From Oscillospiraceae bacterium (lineage in GTDB: Bacteria > Bacillota > Clostridia > Oscillospirales > Oscillospiraceae), in the NCBI GenBank assembly GCA_031261585.1, contig JAISJJ010000078.1, positions 1 to 47,509 on the forward strand: a stretch of DNA of 47,509 nucleotides. Direction: 5' to 3'. The notes under the pieces were generated by a model. It saw nothing but the letters and a program-made list of their open reading frames with translations, was not told the origin of the DNA and made no database searches. The number at the start of each line of letters is the position of its first letter. The stretch's first letter is position 1. A program made the position numbers and the translations under genes. Shown here piece after piece: positions 1 to 8,403 of the stretch.

Positions 1-20
1 TGTGTTCCGCGCCGCTCGCC

Positions 21-133
21 GCCGAGCCGCGCGGGTGAAGCCCTGCCCTCCCTCCTCACACGCCCTATCTTCCGTGAGACGATAGGGCTATCCGCCTCGT
101 CGGTCGGTCAGGGTTTCCCCCGCGCGGCTCGGC
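21..133. repeat. Long nested inverted repeat, possible structured RNA or mobile-element end
   Basis: Bases 21-35 (GCCGAGCCGCGCGGG) are perfectly complementary to 119-133. Pairing continues inward through 37-45 and 109-117 with one G-T wobble, giving a stem of about 25 bp. A second perfect 8-bp stem (62-69 with 81-88) lies inside the loop. No protein frame explains it. It could be a structured RNA, a hairpin MITE, or a terminator-like structure of a gene left of the window. Confidence 0.45.
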
Positions 134-730
134 TCGTCTCGGTGCGTGTTCACGAGGGCTTGGACGGTACCGCCCCTGCGGGGCGGTACTTCGTGTGGAT
201 AACTTTGTGGATTCGGGGACTGGATTGCTTCGTGCGCTCGCAATGACGGGGGTTAGAACGCGGACAAAAGTAAATGCGGGAACCGTCGCGTTGCGCACGG
301 CACCATATCGCCACGTTGTCATTCAGAGCGAAGCGAAGAATCTCATGCGCGCGACTTGCCCATATCTGTCATTCTGAGCCTGCGAAGAATCCCCTTGATA
401 TTGCGCGTTCTCCGTCCTCGTAGGGGGCGATGTCCTCATCGCCCCTCACCCAATGTGCGTCCGTAATTACGAAAGGGTCGATGAGGACATCGACCCCTAC
501 GCGCGAAACCGCAACGCGAATCAAACACGCACCGCGTCCGTCCTGTATGGGTTTCTGCATAACCATACAAGGGCGGACAGGGTCGTCCGTCCCTACGCGC
601 GCAACCGCGACGCGAATCAAACGCAACCAACGTCCAACCCTGCCCCCTTTCGGAAAGGGGGTGCCGACCGCAGTCGGCGGGGGTTTGTCCCCCGTCCAAA
701 CGCGCGCCACAACAGCAATCCACGCAACAA

Positions 731-763
731 AACGAGGGTTGCGGTAAAACCGCAACCCTCGTT
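731..763 (-). terminator. Intrinsic terminator of the surface-protein cluster
   Basis: A perfect 15-bp stem (731-745 with 749-763) with a 3-base loop lies 13 bases past the stop codon of the last minus-strand gene of the cluster. Short T tracts follow on both sides, so it may stop transcription in both directions. Confidence 0.8.
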
Positions 764-776
764 TTCATAAACCGCC

Positions 777-2963
777 TTATTTGTTCATCGCGTAGAAGAT
801 CAGGGCGAGAATCTTACCCGCCTCGGCGCGCGTGGTGCTGCCTGCGGGGTGATATGAGCCGTCGGGGTAGCCGTTGATGAAGTTCGCGAGTTGCAGTATC
901 TTGACGAACGGGCGCGCGTAGGTGCTGATGCCCGCGCTGTCCGTGAACGTGACCTCAGAGTTGACGACACCGAACGTCCGCCCCTTGTACTCGACGTAGC
1001 GCACGATCATTGCCGCGAGTTCCTGCCGCTTGATGAGCTGATTCGGCGAGAACGTCGTCGGCGAGGTGCCGAGCACCACGCCCGTGTCCACACCCCACTG
1101 CACCGCGCCCGCGTAGTACTGCGAATTCGGCACGTCGGTGAACGGTCCGCGGTACGTCGACGGTATGTACTCGCCGCTCATGCGCGCTATGATCGCGACG
1201 CACTCGGCGCGCGTCAGCACGTCGTCGGGGTAGTATTTCGTCGTCGTCTTGCCCGTCACGAGACCGAACTGCGCGAGATCCTCGATGTACGGATACGCCC
1301 AGTACGTCGTCGGCACGTCGGTGAACCGCTGTCTGTGCGACAACAGGCTGTCAATCAACGCCTCGGGCTCGCCGATAATACCCTCATTGGCAGGTGCGCC
1401 CGTGCGCGTGACCGTCGCCGTGATGGTGACGGGACCCGAAGGCATTGTGAAGTACGCGCCCGTCGCCGAATCCGCGTTCACGACGGTGACGGTGCTGCCG
1501 CCGCTCGTGACTACCCAACTGTCGAGCGTGTAGCCCGAATCAAGGGTGATAGCGAGGTCAACGCGCGTCCCCGACGCGACGTTGGTGCCTGTTATCGGCG
1601 AGGTGATCGTGCCGCCCTTCGGGTTCGCGACCGTGATTTTCGACCCCGCCGTGATACTCGCCGTCACCGTGACGTTCGCCGCGGGCATGGTGAAGTACGC
1701 GCCCGTGTCCGATGTCGCGTTCGTGACCGTCACCGCCGCGCCGCCGCTCGTGCGCGTCACCGTCCAGCGGTTGAACGTGTAGTCCGACGCTGTGATGTTG
1801 AGATTGACGCGCGTTCCCGCCGTCGCCGTAGCGGACGGGGTGGTCGTGATCGTGCCGCCCGTCGGGTTCGTTATCGTGATCGTGTACTCCGTCGGCGCGG
1901 CGGTGAGCGATGCCGTCACCGTGACGTTGCCCTCGGGCATGGTGAAGTACGCGCCCGTGTCCGACGTCGCGTTCGTGACTGTCACCGCCGCGCCGCCGCT
2001 CGTGCGCGTCACCGTCCAGTTGTTGAACGTGTAGCCCGCCGCCGTGATTGAGAGGTCGATGCGCCCTCCCGCCGCCGCTTTTGCGGACGGTGAGGTCGTG
2101 ATCGTGCCGCCCGTCGGGTTCGTTATCGTGATCGCATAGCCCAGTGTCGCCGTGACCGTGACGGCACCCGACGGCATCGTGAAGTACGCGCCTGTCGCCA
2201 AGGTCGAGTTCGCGACAGGCAGCGGCGAACCCTCGCTCGTCACCGTCCACGCTATGACCTCGCGCCCTGCGGCGGCAATCGAGAGGTCGACGCGCGTTCC
2301 CGCCGCCGCCTTGACCGTCGCTGAGCCGCCGACTTTCGGGGTTATCGTGCCGCCCGTCGGATTCGTCACCGTGATGTTGTGCTCCGTCGCCGCGCCGCTC
2401 GTGATGACGACGTTTACGGACTGCGTGACCGTGTCGAATATCAAGGACTTTGTGCCGTCCTGTCGGGACACCTCGGGCCACTCGTTCGTTATCGTCGTGC
2501 TGCCCGTCGCTATCGCTTGAAGCGTGAAATGACCGACGGCGAGCGTCGCGGGAACCGTGAAGTCGCCGATAGCCGAGTAGTCCATGATCACGCGGTTTTT
2601 ATCGCCGAGCGCGGCCTCTGTGCGAATGTTGTAGTGGAAGCCCTGCGCCGTTGTCCCCGCCGTCATCGTGGGCGTACCCACGAGCTGAAATTTGGTTGCG
2701 TCGAACTCGATCTCGTCCTGCATGGCACTGAGCGAGTACGTGCCGCTCGCGCCCGTGCGCGTGAGCGTGAAATAGACCTCTATCGTCTCGCCGACGTTGA
2801 TTGTCACCGCGCTCTCGGGTGAACCGCCTGATTTTTCAGCTTTTAAGATGAATTGGTACTCCTGAGAGTGGTCATATTCTGTCGCCGCGCGCGCTATGGG
2901 TACAACTGTCGCAAACAGCAGCACGAGCGCGAGAATTATCGCGAGCGTTTTTTTCGTTTTCAT
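777..2963 (-). CDS. Secreted cohesin-like protein with InlB-type repeats and three SLH domains
   Basis: A 728-aa protein that should sit on the S-layer or secondary wall polymer and display a cohesin-like domain. Residues 1-26 are a signal peptide ending in IARA. Residues about 30-190 have the pattern of a cohesin-like beta-sandwich (INVGETIEVYF near 55-65 and a later GSTTITN). Residues about 193-530 are four tandem repeats of about 80 aa of the InlB-B/Flg_new type, each with NPTGGTI near its start and TGAYFTMP near its end. Residues 546-728 are three SLH domains (FTDVP, ITRAE-like and YPDGSY signatures). The ATG follows AAGGAG at a good distance. It has no dockerin, so it is the likely wall anchor for dockerin-bearing neighbours. 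It is the last gene of the cluster. The cohesin call is by pattern and is less certain than the SLH call. Confidence 0.8.
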   Translation of the reverse strand: MKTKKTLAIILALVLLFATVVPIARAATEYDHSQEYQFILKAEKSGGSPESAVTINVGETIEVYFTLTRTGASGTYSLSAMQDEIEFDATKFQLVGTPTMTAGTTAQGFHYNIRTEAALGDKNRVIMDYSAIGDFTVPATLAVGHFTLQAIATGSTTITNEWPEVSRQDGTKSLIFDTVTQSVNVVITSGAATEHNITVTNPTGGTITPKVGGSATVKAAAGTRVDLSIAAAGREVIAWTVTSEGSPLPVANSTLATGAYFTMPSGAVTVTATLGYAITITNPTGGTITTSPSAKAAAGGRIDLSITAAGYTFNNWTVTRTSGGAAVTVTNATSDTGAYFTMPEGNVTVTASLTAAPTEYTITITNPTGGTITTTPSATATAGTRVNLNITASDYTFNRWTVTRTSGGAAVTVTNATSDTGAYFTMPAANVTVTASITAGSKITVANPKGGTITSPITGTNVASGTRVDLAITLDSGYTLDSWVVTSGGSTVTVVNADSATGAYFTMPSGPVTITATVTRTGAPANEGIIGEPEALIDSLLSHRQRFTDVPTTYWAYPYIEDLAQFGLVTGKTTTKYYPDDVLTRAECVAIIARMSGEYIPSTYRGPFTDVPNSQYYAGAVQWGVDTGVVLGTSPTTFSPNQLIKRQELAAMIVRYVEYKGRTFGVVNSEVTFTDSAGISTYARPFVKILQLANFINGYPDGSYHPAGSTTRAEAGKILALIFYAMNK
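1374..2387 (-). repeat. Four tandem coding repeats of about 240-250 bp
   Basis: These encode the four InlB-type modules of the SLH protein. The second and third are almost identical over stretches such as the one encoding RTSGGAAVTVTNATSDTGAY, which points to recent expansion or gene conversion. They probably form a spacer that holds the cohesin-like domain away from the wall. Confidence 0.75.
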
Positions 2964-2996
2964 GATTGTGTCTCCTTGCCTGAAAAAATCGCTGTT

Positions 2997-3035
2997 GCGG
3001 TCTCCCTCACGTCTTTGCGACGCGGGGGAGACCGC
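2997..3035 (-). terminator. Hairpin between two surface-protein genes
   Basis: A 10-bp perfect stem (2997-3006 with 3026-3035) lies between the stop codon at 3065 and the start at 2963. On the minus strand a T6 run follows about nine bases later, so it is an imperfect intrinsic terminator. It may lower transcription of the downstream SLH gene or act as an RNA-processing or stabilising hairpin. Confidence 0.5.
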
Positions 3036-3064
3036 CTCAGTGTGCAGATATTATGCTCTTTCGC

Positions 3065-5287
3065 CTATAATCCCGCCACTATGATCGCGTATACCGTGTT
3101 TACGTCCGCGGTGCTGATGTTCTTGTTGCCGTTGACGTCCGCTTCGAGACGCTGCTTTACGGGCAGTGCTGCGAAGCTGCTGTACTTTGTCGTCGCGTAG
3201 AGGTCGTAGACGACCTGCGCGTCTGTCGAGTTCACTTTGGGTGCCGCTGTGCTGCCGTTGACGTTGCCGTCGTAGTTGATGTCCTCATTCTGCGTGGTCT
3301 CGACTACGGCGTTGATCTGCGAGAGTACGTACGCCTTTGCCGCCGCGTCGTCCGCTATCGTGTCGGGGACGATGTACGCATAGCCCTCGTACTCGGACGA
3401 CCAGTAGAGCAGACTTGTCTGATACGAGAACGTCACGGTGTCGAGTTTCACTGTGCTGCCGTCAACGTGGAGTACGATGACCATGTAACCGTCGCCCGCA
3501 CCTCTGTATTGCGCGTTGCGAATGATCTCTATCTCGCCCTTGACCGTCTTTGTGACCGTGACGACCACGTCGTCCGTGATGTCGGCGTTGGGGATCTTGT
3601 ACACGCCGCTGACAGGGGTTATGACCTCGGGGTCGCCGTCGCCGACCGTGTAGGTCACTTCGATGTCGAACAGGTCGTCGCCGACCTCGGTGTTGAGTTC
3701 AAACGTCACGTCGCCGCTCTCGCTCGCCGTGTACTCGTTTGCGGTAGCTGTGGCGGTCGCGCCTGAGATGGTGGTATCGTCCACCTCGTCGGGCAGCGTG
3801 ATGATGAGGGCTGTTCTTATGTAGTACGCCTTGTACGCCAAGTCGCCGTCGACCGTCACGGCTTCGAGAGCCGTATCGCTGAGCAGTGTGTCCGTTCCTT
3901 CGACGTACGTCGCGGTCGATGCCGTCACCGCAAACCAGCCCTCGAATGACGAGTTGGCGACGGTCGGTGCTGTCGGAACGTCTGTGATCAGCGCGCCGTC
4001 GTCGATCGTGAGCGTGTCGACAACGTCGCCGTTCTGCGCGTAGAAGGTGACGGTGTGCGTCTCGATGGCGTTCGCGGTGTAGGTCTCATCCGCTTCAAAC
4101 GCGAACGCCTGAATCGCGGCGAACGTCTTGTTGCCCTCCGACGAGCCTGTCCACACGTACGGGTCGGCGAGACGGTACCCTGTCGCGGCTGTCACGGTCG
4201 GGGGCGCGGTGTACTGCGTTGAGTACGCGTTGGTGGTGTACAGACCCGCAGCGTCGTATCTGACGTACGCCGTGACATCGGTGAACGACGTCACGCCTGT
4301 GCCGCTGCTGAACGTCACTTTGAGGTTGTAGATTTCGACCTCGGCGGGATCGCCGAGTTCTGTGTCCTCCGCTTCGTTGTTCACGAGGGTGGAAACGCCC
4401 AAGCTGATCTCTGTCGTCTCTGTGACCGCCGTCGTTTTGACTTTCAGCTTAAATGTGGCGACAGTACCCGTGGCGACGGGGTCGCCGATGCGGAACAGGT
4501 ACACAAGACCCGAGATAGCCGTGACCGACTGTGCCAAGCCCGAGCTGCTCGCGCCGAGCCATGCCGCACTGTCCGCGACATATTCGAGTTCGTCCTCGTC
4601 GTACAGGACGTAGACGTCCGTGTTGGTGTACGTTGTCTCATCGCTCGTGATGATTACGTTGACCGTGATCTCGTCGCCCACGTTCGCCTTGTCTTTGTTG
4701 ACTTCAAGGCTCACGGTGTAATCTTTCGCGACAGGCTCCGTGAGCGTGACCTGACCCGCTACGAAGTTCACGTCGGCGGTATCAACGTCAAAATCCCCGA
4801 GGTATTCCAAGAAACTGTCTTCGTCGCCGTCGGTAAGCTCCACGGAAACGGCGTAATCGTCGTCGTCTGCCGCGCCTAAAATCTTGAACGTCAACGTGAA
4901 GAGCAGACCGTCAGGCACCGTAGCGTCCTCAGAATCAAAACTCATCGTCCACATCACGTTTCCTGCCGCCGAAGGGGTTTCAACGTCAACGGAAAAATCA
5001 CCGTCTGACGGCAATACCGATCCCGTGAACGAGATGCCTGTGAGTTCGAGCGCGGTGTCGTCGTAGACGACGATGAATGACAGCCCGAAGAGGTCGGGGC
5101 TGTTCGCGATCGTCACGGGGACTTGTACGGTATCGTTCTCGACATTTTCCGCCGAGACGGTGCCTACCGTGACCGTTGCGGCACCCGCCGCGTACACGGT
5201 GGTCGCGAGCGTCGGCATGAGTGCCATGAGCAGTGCGAGCACCAACGCCAGCAGTCGTTTGGCGTGGTTTTTGCTTTTTGTAGCCAT
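3065..5287 (-). CDS. Secreted protein with two cohesin-like domains, an InlB-type repeat and a C-terminal dockerin
   Basis: About 740 aa when started at the ATG at 5287, which has AAGGAGT just upstream; a longer open frame reaches 5407 but lacks a signal peptide at its front. Residues 1-34 are a signal peptide (LLALVLALLMAL). Two cohesin-like modules follow, about 36-185 (VQVPVTIANSPDLFG, YDDTALELTG) and about 190-345 (VGDEITVNVII, YDEDELEYV). A Flg_new/InlB-type module lies near 430-510 (GWFAVTAS). The C-terminus (about 665-740) is a dockerin with two Ca-binding-loop halves, DINYDGNVN and ADVNGNKNISTADVN. With binding modules at both ends the protein could work as an adaptor scaffoldin. No catalytic domain is visible. 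The gene ends in TAG, which shows that TAG is a normal stop here. Confidence 0.8.
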   Translation of the reverse strand: MATKSKNHAKRLLALVLALLMALMPTLATTVYAAGAATVTVGTVSAENVENDTVQVPVTIANSPDLFGLSFIVVYDDTALELTGISFTGSVLPSDGDFSVDVETPSAAGNVMWTMSFDSEDATVPDGLLFTLTFKILGAADDDDYAVSVELTDGDEDSFLEYLGDFDVDTADVNFVAGQVTLTEPVAKDYTVSLEVNKDKANVGDEITVNVIITSDETTYTNTDVYVLYDEDELEYVADSAAWLGASSSGLAQSVTAISGLVYLFRIGDPVATGTVATFKLKVKTTAVTETTEISLGVSTLVNNEAEDTELGDPAEVEIYNLKVTFSSGTGVTSFTDVTAYVRYDAAGLYTTNAYSTQYTAPPTVTAATGYRLADPYVWTGSSEGNKTFAAIQAFAFEADETYTANAIETHTVTFYAQNGDVVDTLTIDDGALITDVPTAPTVANSSFEGWFAVTASTATYVEGTDTLLSDTALEAVTVDGDLAYKAYYIRTALIITLPDEVDDTTISGATATATANEYTASESGDVTFELNTEVGDDLFDIEVTYTVGDGDPEVITPVSGVYKIPNADITDDVVVTVTKTVKGEIEIIRNAQYRGAGDGYMVIVLHVDGSTVKLDTVTFSYQTSLLYWSSEYEGYAYIVPDTIADDAAAKAYVLSQINAVVETTQNEDINYDGNVNGSTAAPKVNSTDAQVVYDLYATTKYSSFAALPVKQRLEADVNGNKNISTADVNTVYAIIVAGL

Positions 5288-5492
5288 TGTATGAACTCCT
5301 TGAATAATATTTTTTGGGGATTTCTCCCTCCGGTATCGCGCGTTGCGGTTCGCTGCGGATTCGGCGCGCTCTGTGTCGAGAATACCACATCGCGGTCGAA
5401 TCCGCAAGATGCTTTTGTAAATTTATAATGCGGTTTGTTGTAAAATCTTTCGATTATACCGTTTGCCGCGCGTTCGCGGCGTTGTTACGCCG

Positions 5493-8291
5493 TTACGCGC
5501 CTAAATCTTTGAGCAGTTTTTTCAGCAGGGCGACATCGACGAGGTTCACCTTGCCGTCGCCGTTGAGGTCGGCGCGGGCGAACTCCTCGGGTGTCAGATT
5601 GCCGCGCAGAATCAGGGCTTGCAGGTCGATTGTGTCGTCCTGCCCTATCTCACCGTCTCCCGAGATGTCGCCCGCTATCACGACGGTGATCTCGATGTCG
5701 AAGCTGAACGATTCGCCGCCGAACGTGCCGCTGACCGTGATCTGCGTGTCGTCCGTCGTGAGTTCGTCCTCGTTGCTGATCGTAAATGCCGTCACGGCGG
5801 CTGTGGTCTCGTCGCTGTACGTCGCGACGATGCTGATACCCGCCGCGTCGAACGTGCCGCCGACCGCATACGCGAGCTTCGTCGGCAGGGCGACAAGGTC
5901 GATCGACACGATGGTCACGGGTGCTTCGGGTTCAACGTCCGTGATCTCGAACGAGTGCGTGTCGCCGTTCCAGATCGCGTAGAACGTCTCGTCATTGACG
6001 ACGATCTTGTGGTTCTCGCCCGTCGCGTAGAGGTAGAGGTTGGTGTCGGTGTTTGCCGTCCAGTTGGACAGGGTGTTGTCGACAGGCAACTGCTGGCTCT
6101 TGGTCAGGTGTTCGTTTATGTATTTGTAGTTATGCGTTCCGCCGACGTAGTACGGTGTATCGCTGTCGTCGAACTTCACTGTGTATTTGCCGTCAACAGG
6201 CGTTACCTCCGACGTGTCAAACGCGAGTTGATACACGTTTTCTCTGTCGGTTTCGTTGTTCAGCTTCCTCGCGGAAATCGAGTTGTCGCTTATGCCGTAG
6301 TTGGTAACGTCCCACGTGGCGGACGGATTGTTCGGATAATCTCCGTCATTGTTGAATACCGCGTTGAAGTCAATGAACGTGCGTATCGAACCGCCTGAGA
6401 TGAATACGTTTCCGCCCAAACTCGTGTTGTCGCCGCCCGAATAGCCGCCGCCGCCTATTGCCGCGCCTGAATAGTCGGTGTTGATGTTAAACAGTCCGCC
6501 CTCGATGTAGACGTTGCCGCCGCCCGCGCCGCCGTTTCCGCCGCCGCCGCCTATTGCCGCGCCCGTCGCGATGTTGGTGATTGTGTACTCACCTGAAATA
6601 AAGCGAATATCGCCCGCCGTGAGCAGCGACGCGTTCGCGCCCGTTCCGATAAGCGCGCCTTGGTGCGTGCCTTTGCCGAAGATTGTCGGTCCGTCGAAGG
6701 TGAGCGCGCCGTTTGCCTCTCCCCTGACGCCGCCGAAAGCCGCGCCCGCGCCCTGCTTGTAGAAGTACAGAGTGCCGTCGCCGTTTACGAGCAGTGAAGC
6801 CGTATCAGGCACGTGAATCAAGCCCGTAGCCGCGCCGCCGCTAAGCCCGTTCTTTTCAATGAGGTTTGTGCCTGCAATCGTGAGCGTGTTGCCCAAGCCT
6901 ATGAAGTCCAGAATACTGTTATCGGTCTTGCCGCGCAGATACACGTTGTTGATTGTGAGGTTCGCCCCCGCAACCGTGTACTTGATGTACAGACTCACGT
7001 TCGCGTCGGCTTCGACGCCTGTTCCGATACCGTTGCCCGTAATCGTGACGGCTGCCGTCGTGGATATCGTGATTATGCCCGTCGCGTCCGCCGCGAGGGT
7101 GTAGTCGCCGCCCGCTGTGATCGTCTCGCCGCCGTGGAGCTGCGGGGCTTCCGTCGGCCAACCTTGCGCTGTGGCGTAACCGAGCAGCGTCGGGTAGCCG
7201 CCGTTGTTGCCGCCGTAGTCCGCGACGAACGCGTCGCCGAGTACCGCCGCGAACGACCACGCTTTGATCTCATCTGCGGTCTTTGCCGTCACACCGCCCG
7301 GTCTTGCAGCCGCGGTGTCGAGGTAGTACGAATTTGTTACGAGCGCGGCGGTAACAATTCCTGTTGCAATGCCGCCGAAGTTTGTGATGCCGCCCGTGGT
7401 GACAGTGCCGAGGTTAAGGCTGTTTTGGATATAGCCCTCGTTTGTCGATACGATACCGCCCGCGGAGGGCGTTCCCGCGGTGGCGTTCTTCGAGTTGTAT
7501 ACCGAGCCGTAGTTGATGGCGTTTTTCACATACGGGTCGGGTCCGTTATCGTAGTTCGCGCCCACGATACCGCCCGCGCCAGCGCGTCCGTTGCCCACAA
7601 CGTCCGCGTGGTTGATTACGCTGTCCACGGTACCCCAGTTGCGCCCGACGATGCCCGCCGTAAAGCGCGCGCCCTTGACGAAACCCGAGGTAACGACGAA
7701 ATTCTTGACGATACCCGTCGCGCCGAGGTCGCCGAACAGCCCGTGCGAGTTGCCCAGCGCGTTGTCGTCGCTCGCGCCGTCATACGGCACGTAGAGGTTG
7801 CTGATTTTGTGGAACTGACCGTCAAAGGTACCCTTGAACGGGCGACCCACGGTGCCGTTTGAGCTGCCTGTCCCAATCGCGCTCGATGTATAATAGCCGA
7901 TAATCGGCCACGCGTTGCCGCTCCACCCAGCTTCGGTGTTGACCGCGCCGAGGTCGACGTCAACGTCGAGGTACACGGTCTTGCCGCTGAAATCGTCGGC
8001 GGGGATACCCGTGTTGATACCCGTGACCGCGCCGAGCGCGCTTACCTCCTGCTTGTTGTTCACGATTGCGGCGAAGCCCGCGAACTGCGCCGCCGTCGTG
8101 AGGTGGAACACGGTGTCGTCGCCGTTGTACCATGTGTAGTCGTACGAGGTGCCGTCCCATGGGGTGGTTGCTGTCGCCGTTGCTACCGCCGTCGCGGGGA
8201 GCGCGAGGATCGGGGTCAACGCCAATAACAGCGCAAGCACCAGTGCTGTCAGCCGCTTGCTTTGCGTACCCGTTTTCGTTGATGTCTCCAA
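5493..8291 (-). CDS. Secreted GLUG/beta-helix protein with Ig-like domain and C-terminal dockerin
   Basis: A 932-aa secreted protein. The start is read as TTG at 8291 because AAAGGAG lies seven bases upstream and no ATG is available there. A signal peptide covers about 1-37 (ALVLALLLALTPIL). Residues about 165-330 carry GLUG-type repeats (GGIVG with INYGSV-like strands). About 385-640 looks like a right-handed beta-helix or carbohydrate-binding repeat region with glycine-rich turns (AAIGGGGGNGGAGGG). About 790-870 is a group-3 bacterial Ig-like domain (ATYSDET, TVSGTFGG). Residues 874-932 are a canonical dockerin (GDISGDGEIGQDD; ADLNGDGKVNLVD). It has no cohesin, so it is probably an adhesin or glycan-binding cargo. 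Its dockerin is almost identical to that of the next gene upstream, which implies the same cohesin partner. Confidence 0.82.
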   Translation of the reverse strand: METSTKTGTQSKRLTALVLALLLALTPILALPATAVATATATTPWDGTSYDYTWYNGDDTVFHLTTAAQFAGFAAIVNNKQEVSALGAVTGINTGIPADDFSGKTVYLDVDVDLGAVNTEAGWSGNAWPIIGYYTSSAIGTGSSNGTVGRPFKGTFDGQFHKISNLYVPYDGASDDNALGNSHGLFGDLGATGIVKNFVVTSGFVKGARFTAGIVGRNWGTVDSVINHADVVGNGRAGAGGIVGANYDNGPDPYVKNAINYGSVYNSKNATAGTPSAGGIVSTNEGYIQNSLNLGTVTTGGITNFGGIATGIVTAALVTNSYYLDTAAARPGGVTAKTADEIKAWSFAAVLGDAFVADYGGNNGGYPTLLGYATAQGWPTEAPQLHGGETITAGGDYTLAADATGIITISTTAAVTITGNGIGTGVEADANVSLYIKYTVAGANLTINNVYLRGKTDNSILDFIGLGNTLTIAGTNLIEKNGLSGGAATGLIHVPDTASLLVNGDGTLYFYKQGAGAAFGGVRGEANGALTFDGPTIFGKGTHQGALIGTGANASLLTAGDIRFISGEYTITNIATGAAIGGGGGNGGAGGGNVYIEGGLFNINTDYSGAAIGGGGYSGGDNTSLGGNVFISGGSIRTFIDFNAVFNNDGDYPNNPSATWDVTNYGISDNSISARKLNNETDRENVYQLAFDTSEVTPVDGKYTVKFDDSDTPYYVGGTHNYKYINEHLTKSQQLPVDNTLSNWTANTDTNLYLYATGENHKIVVNDETFYAIWNGDTHSFEITDVEPEAPVTIVSIDLVALPTKLAYAVGGTFDAAGISIVATYSDETTAAVTAFTISNEDELTTDDTQITVSGTFGGESFSFDIEITVVIAGDISGDGEIGQDDTIDLQALILRGNLTPEEFARADLNGDGKVNLVDVALLKKLLKDLGA

Positions 8292-8403
8292 TGTGTTGCT
8301 CCTTTAATAAAGTATTGAAATGTGGCTCCCGTATGTTTATGCGCATTTCCCCGATTGCGGCGTTTTTTGCCGCACCGCAATCGGAAATCAGCGTTGTGCG
8401 ACG

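Larger units (their letters stand above)
1..776. other. Gene-free, repeat-rich region at the left edge
   Basis: I see no credible gene here. The region holds a long nested inverted repeat (21-133), a second perfect hairpin (167-176 pairing with 180-189), one copy of the GCTCGCAATGACG-type repeat (about 221-248), two half-copies of a related CATTC-GAG repeat (about 316-342 and 366-391), three short palindromes of the GGGGCGATG/CATCGCCCC kind (424-445, 475-496, 571-593), a CCCCTTTCGGAAAGGGG block (about 646-698) and the terminator at 731-763. Short open frames in it follow the palindromes on both strands and have no ribosome binding sites. Confidence 0.7.

Noticed and set aside
1374-2387. Regularly spaced repeats resembling a CRISPR array
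   Set aside because: The repeats are about 240-250 bp, stay in frame and encode InlB-type protein modules. No short repeat-spacer array or cas gene is present anywhere in the window.
6813-7862. Long plus-strand open frame
   Set aside because: It is antisense to the GLUG/dockerin protein, extremely Arg/Val-rich, and lacks domains and start signals. The same applies to frames at 891-2051, 5619-6398 and 12325-13071.
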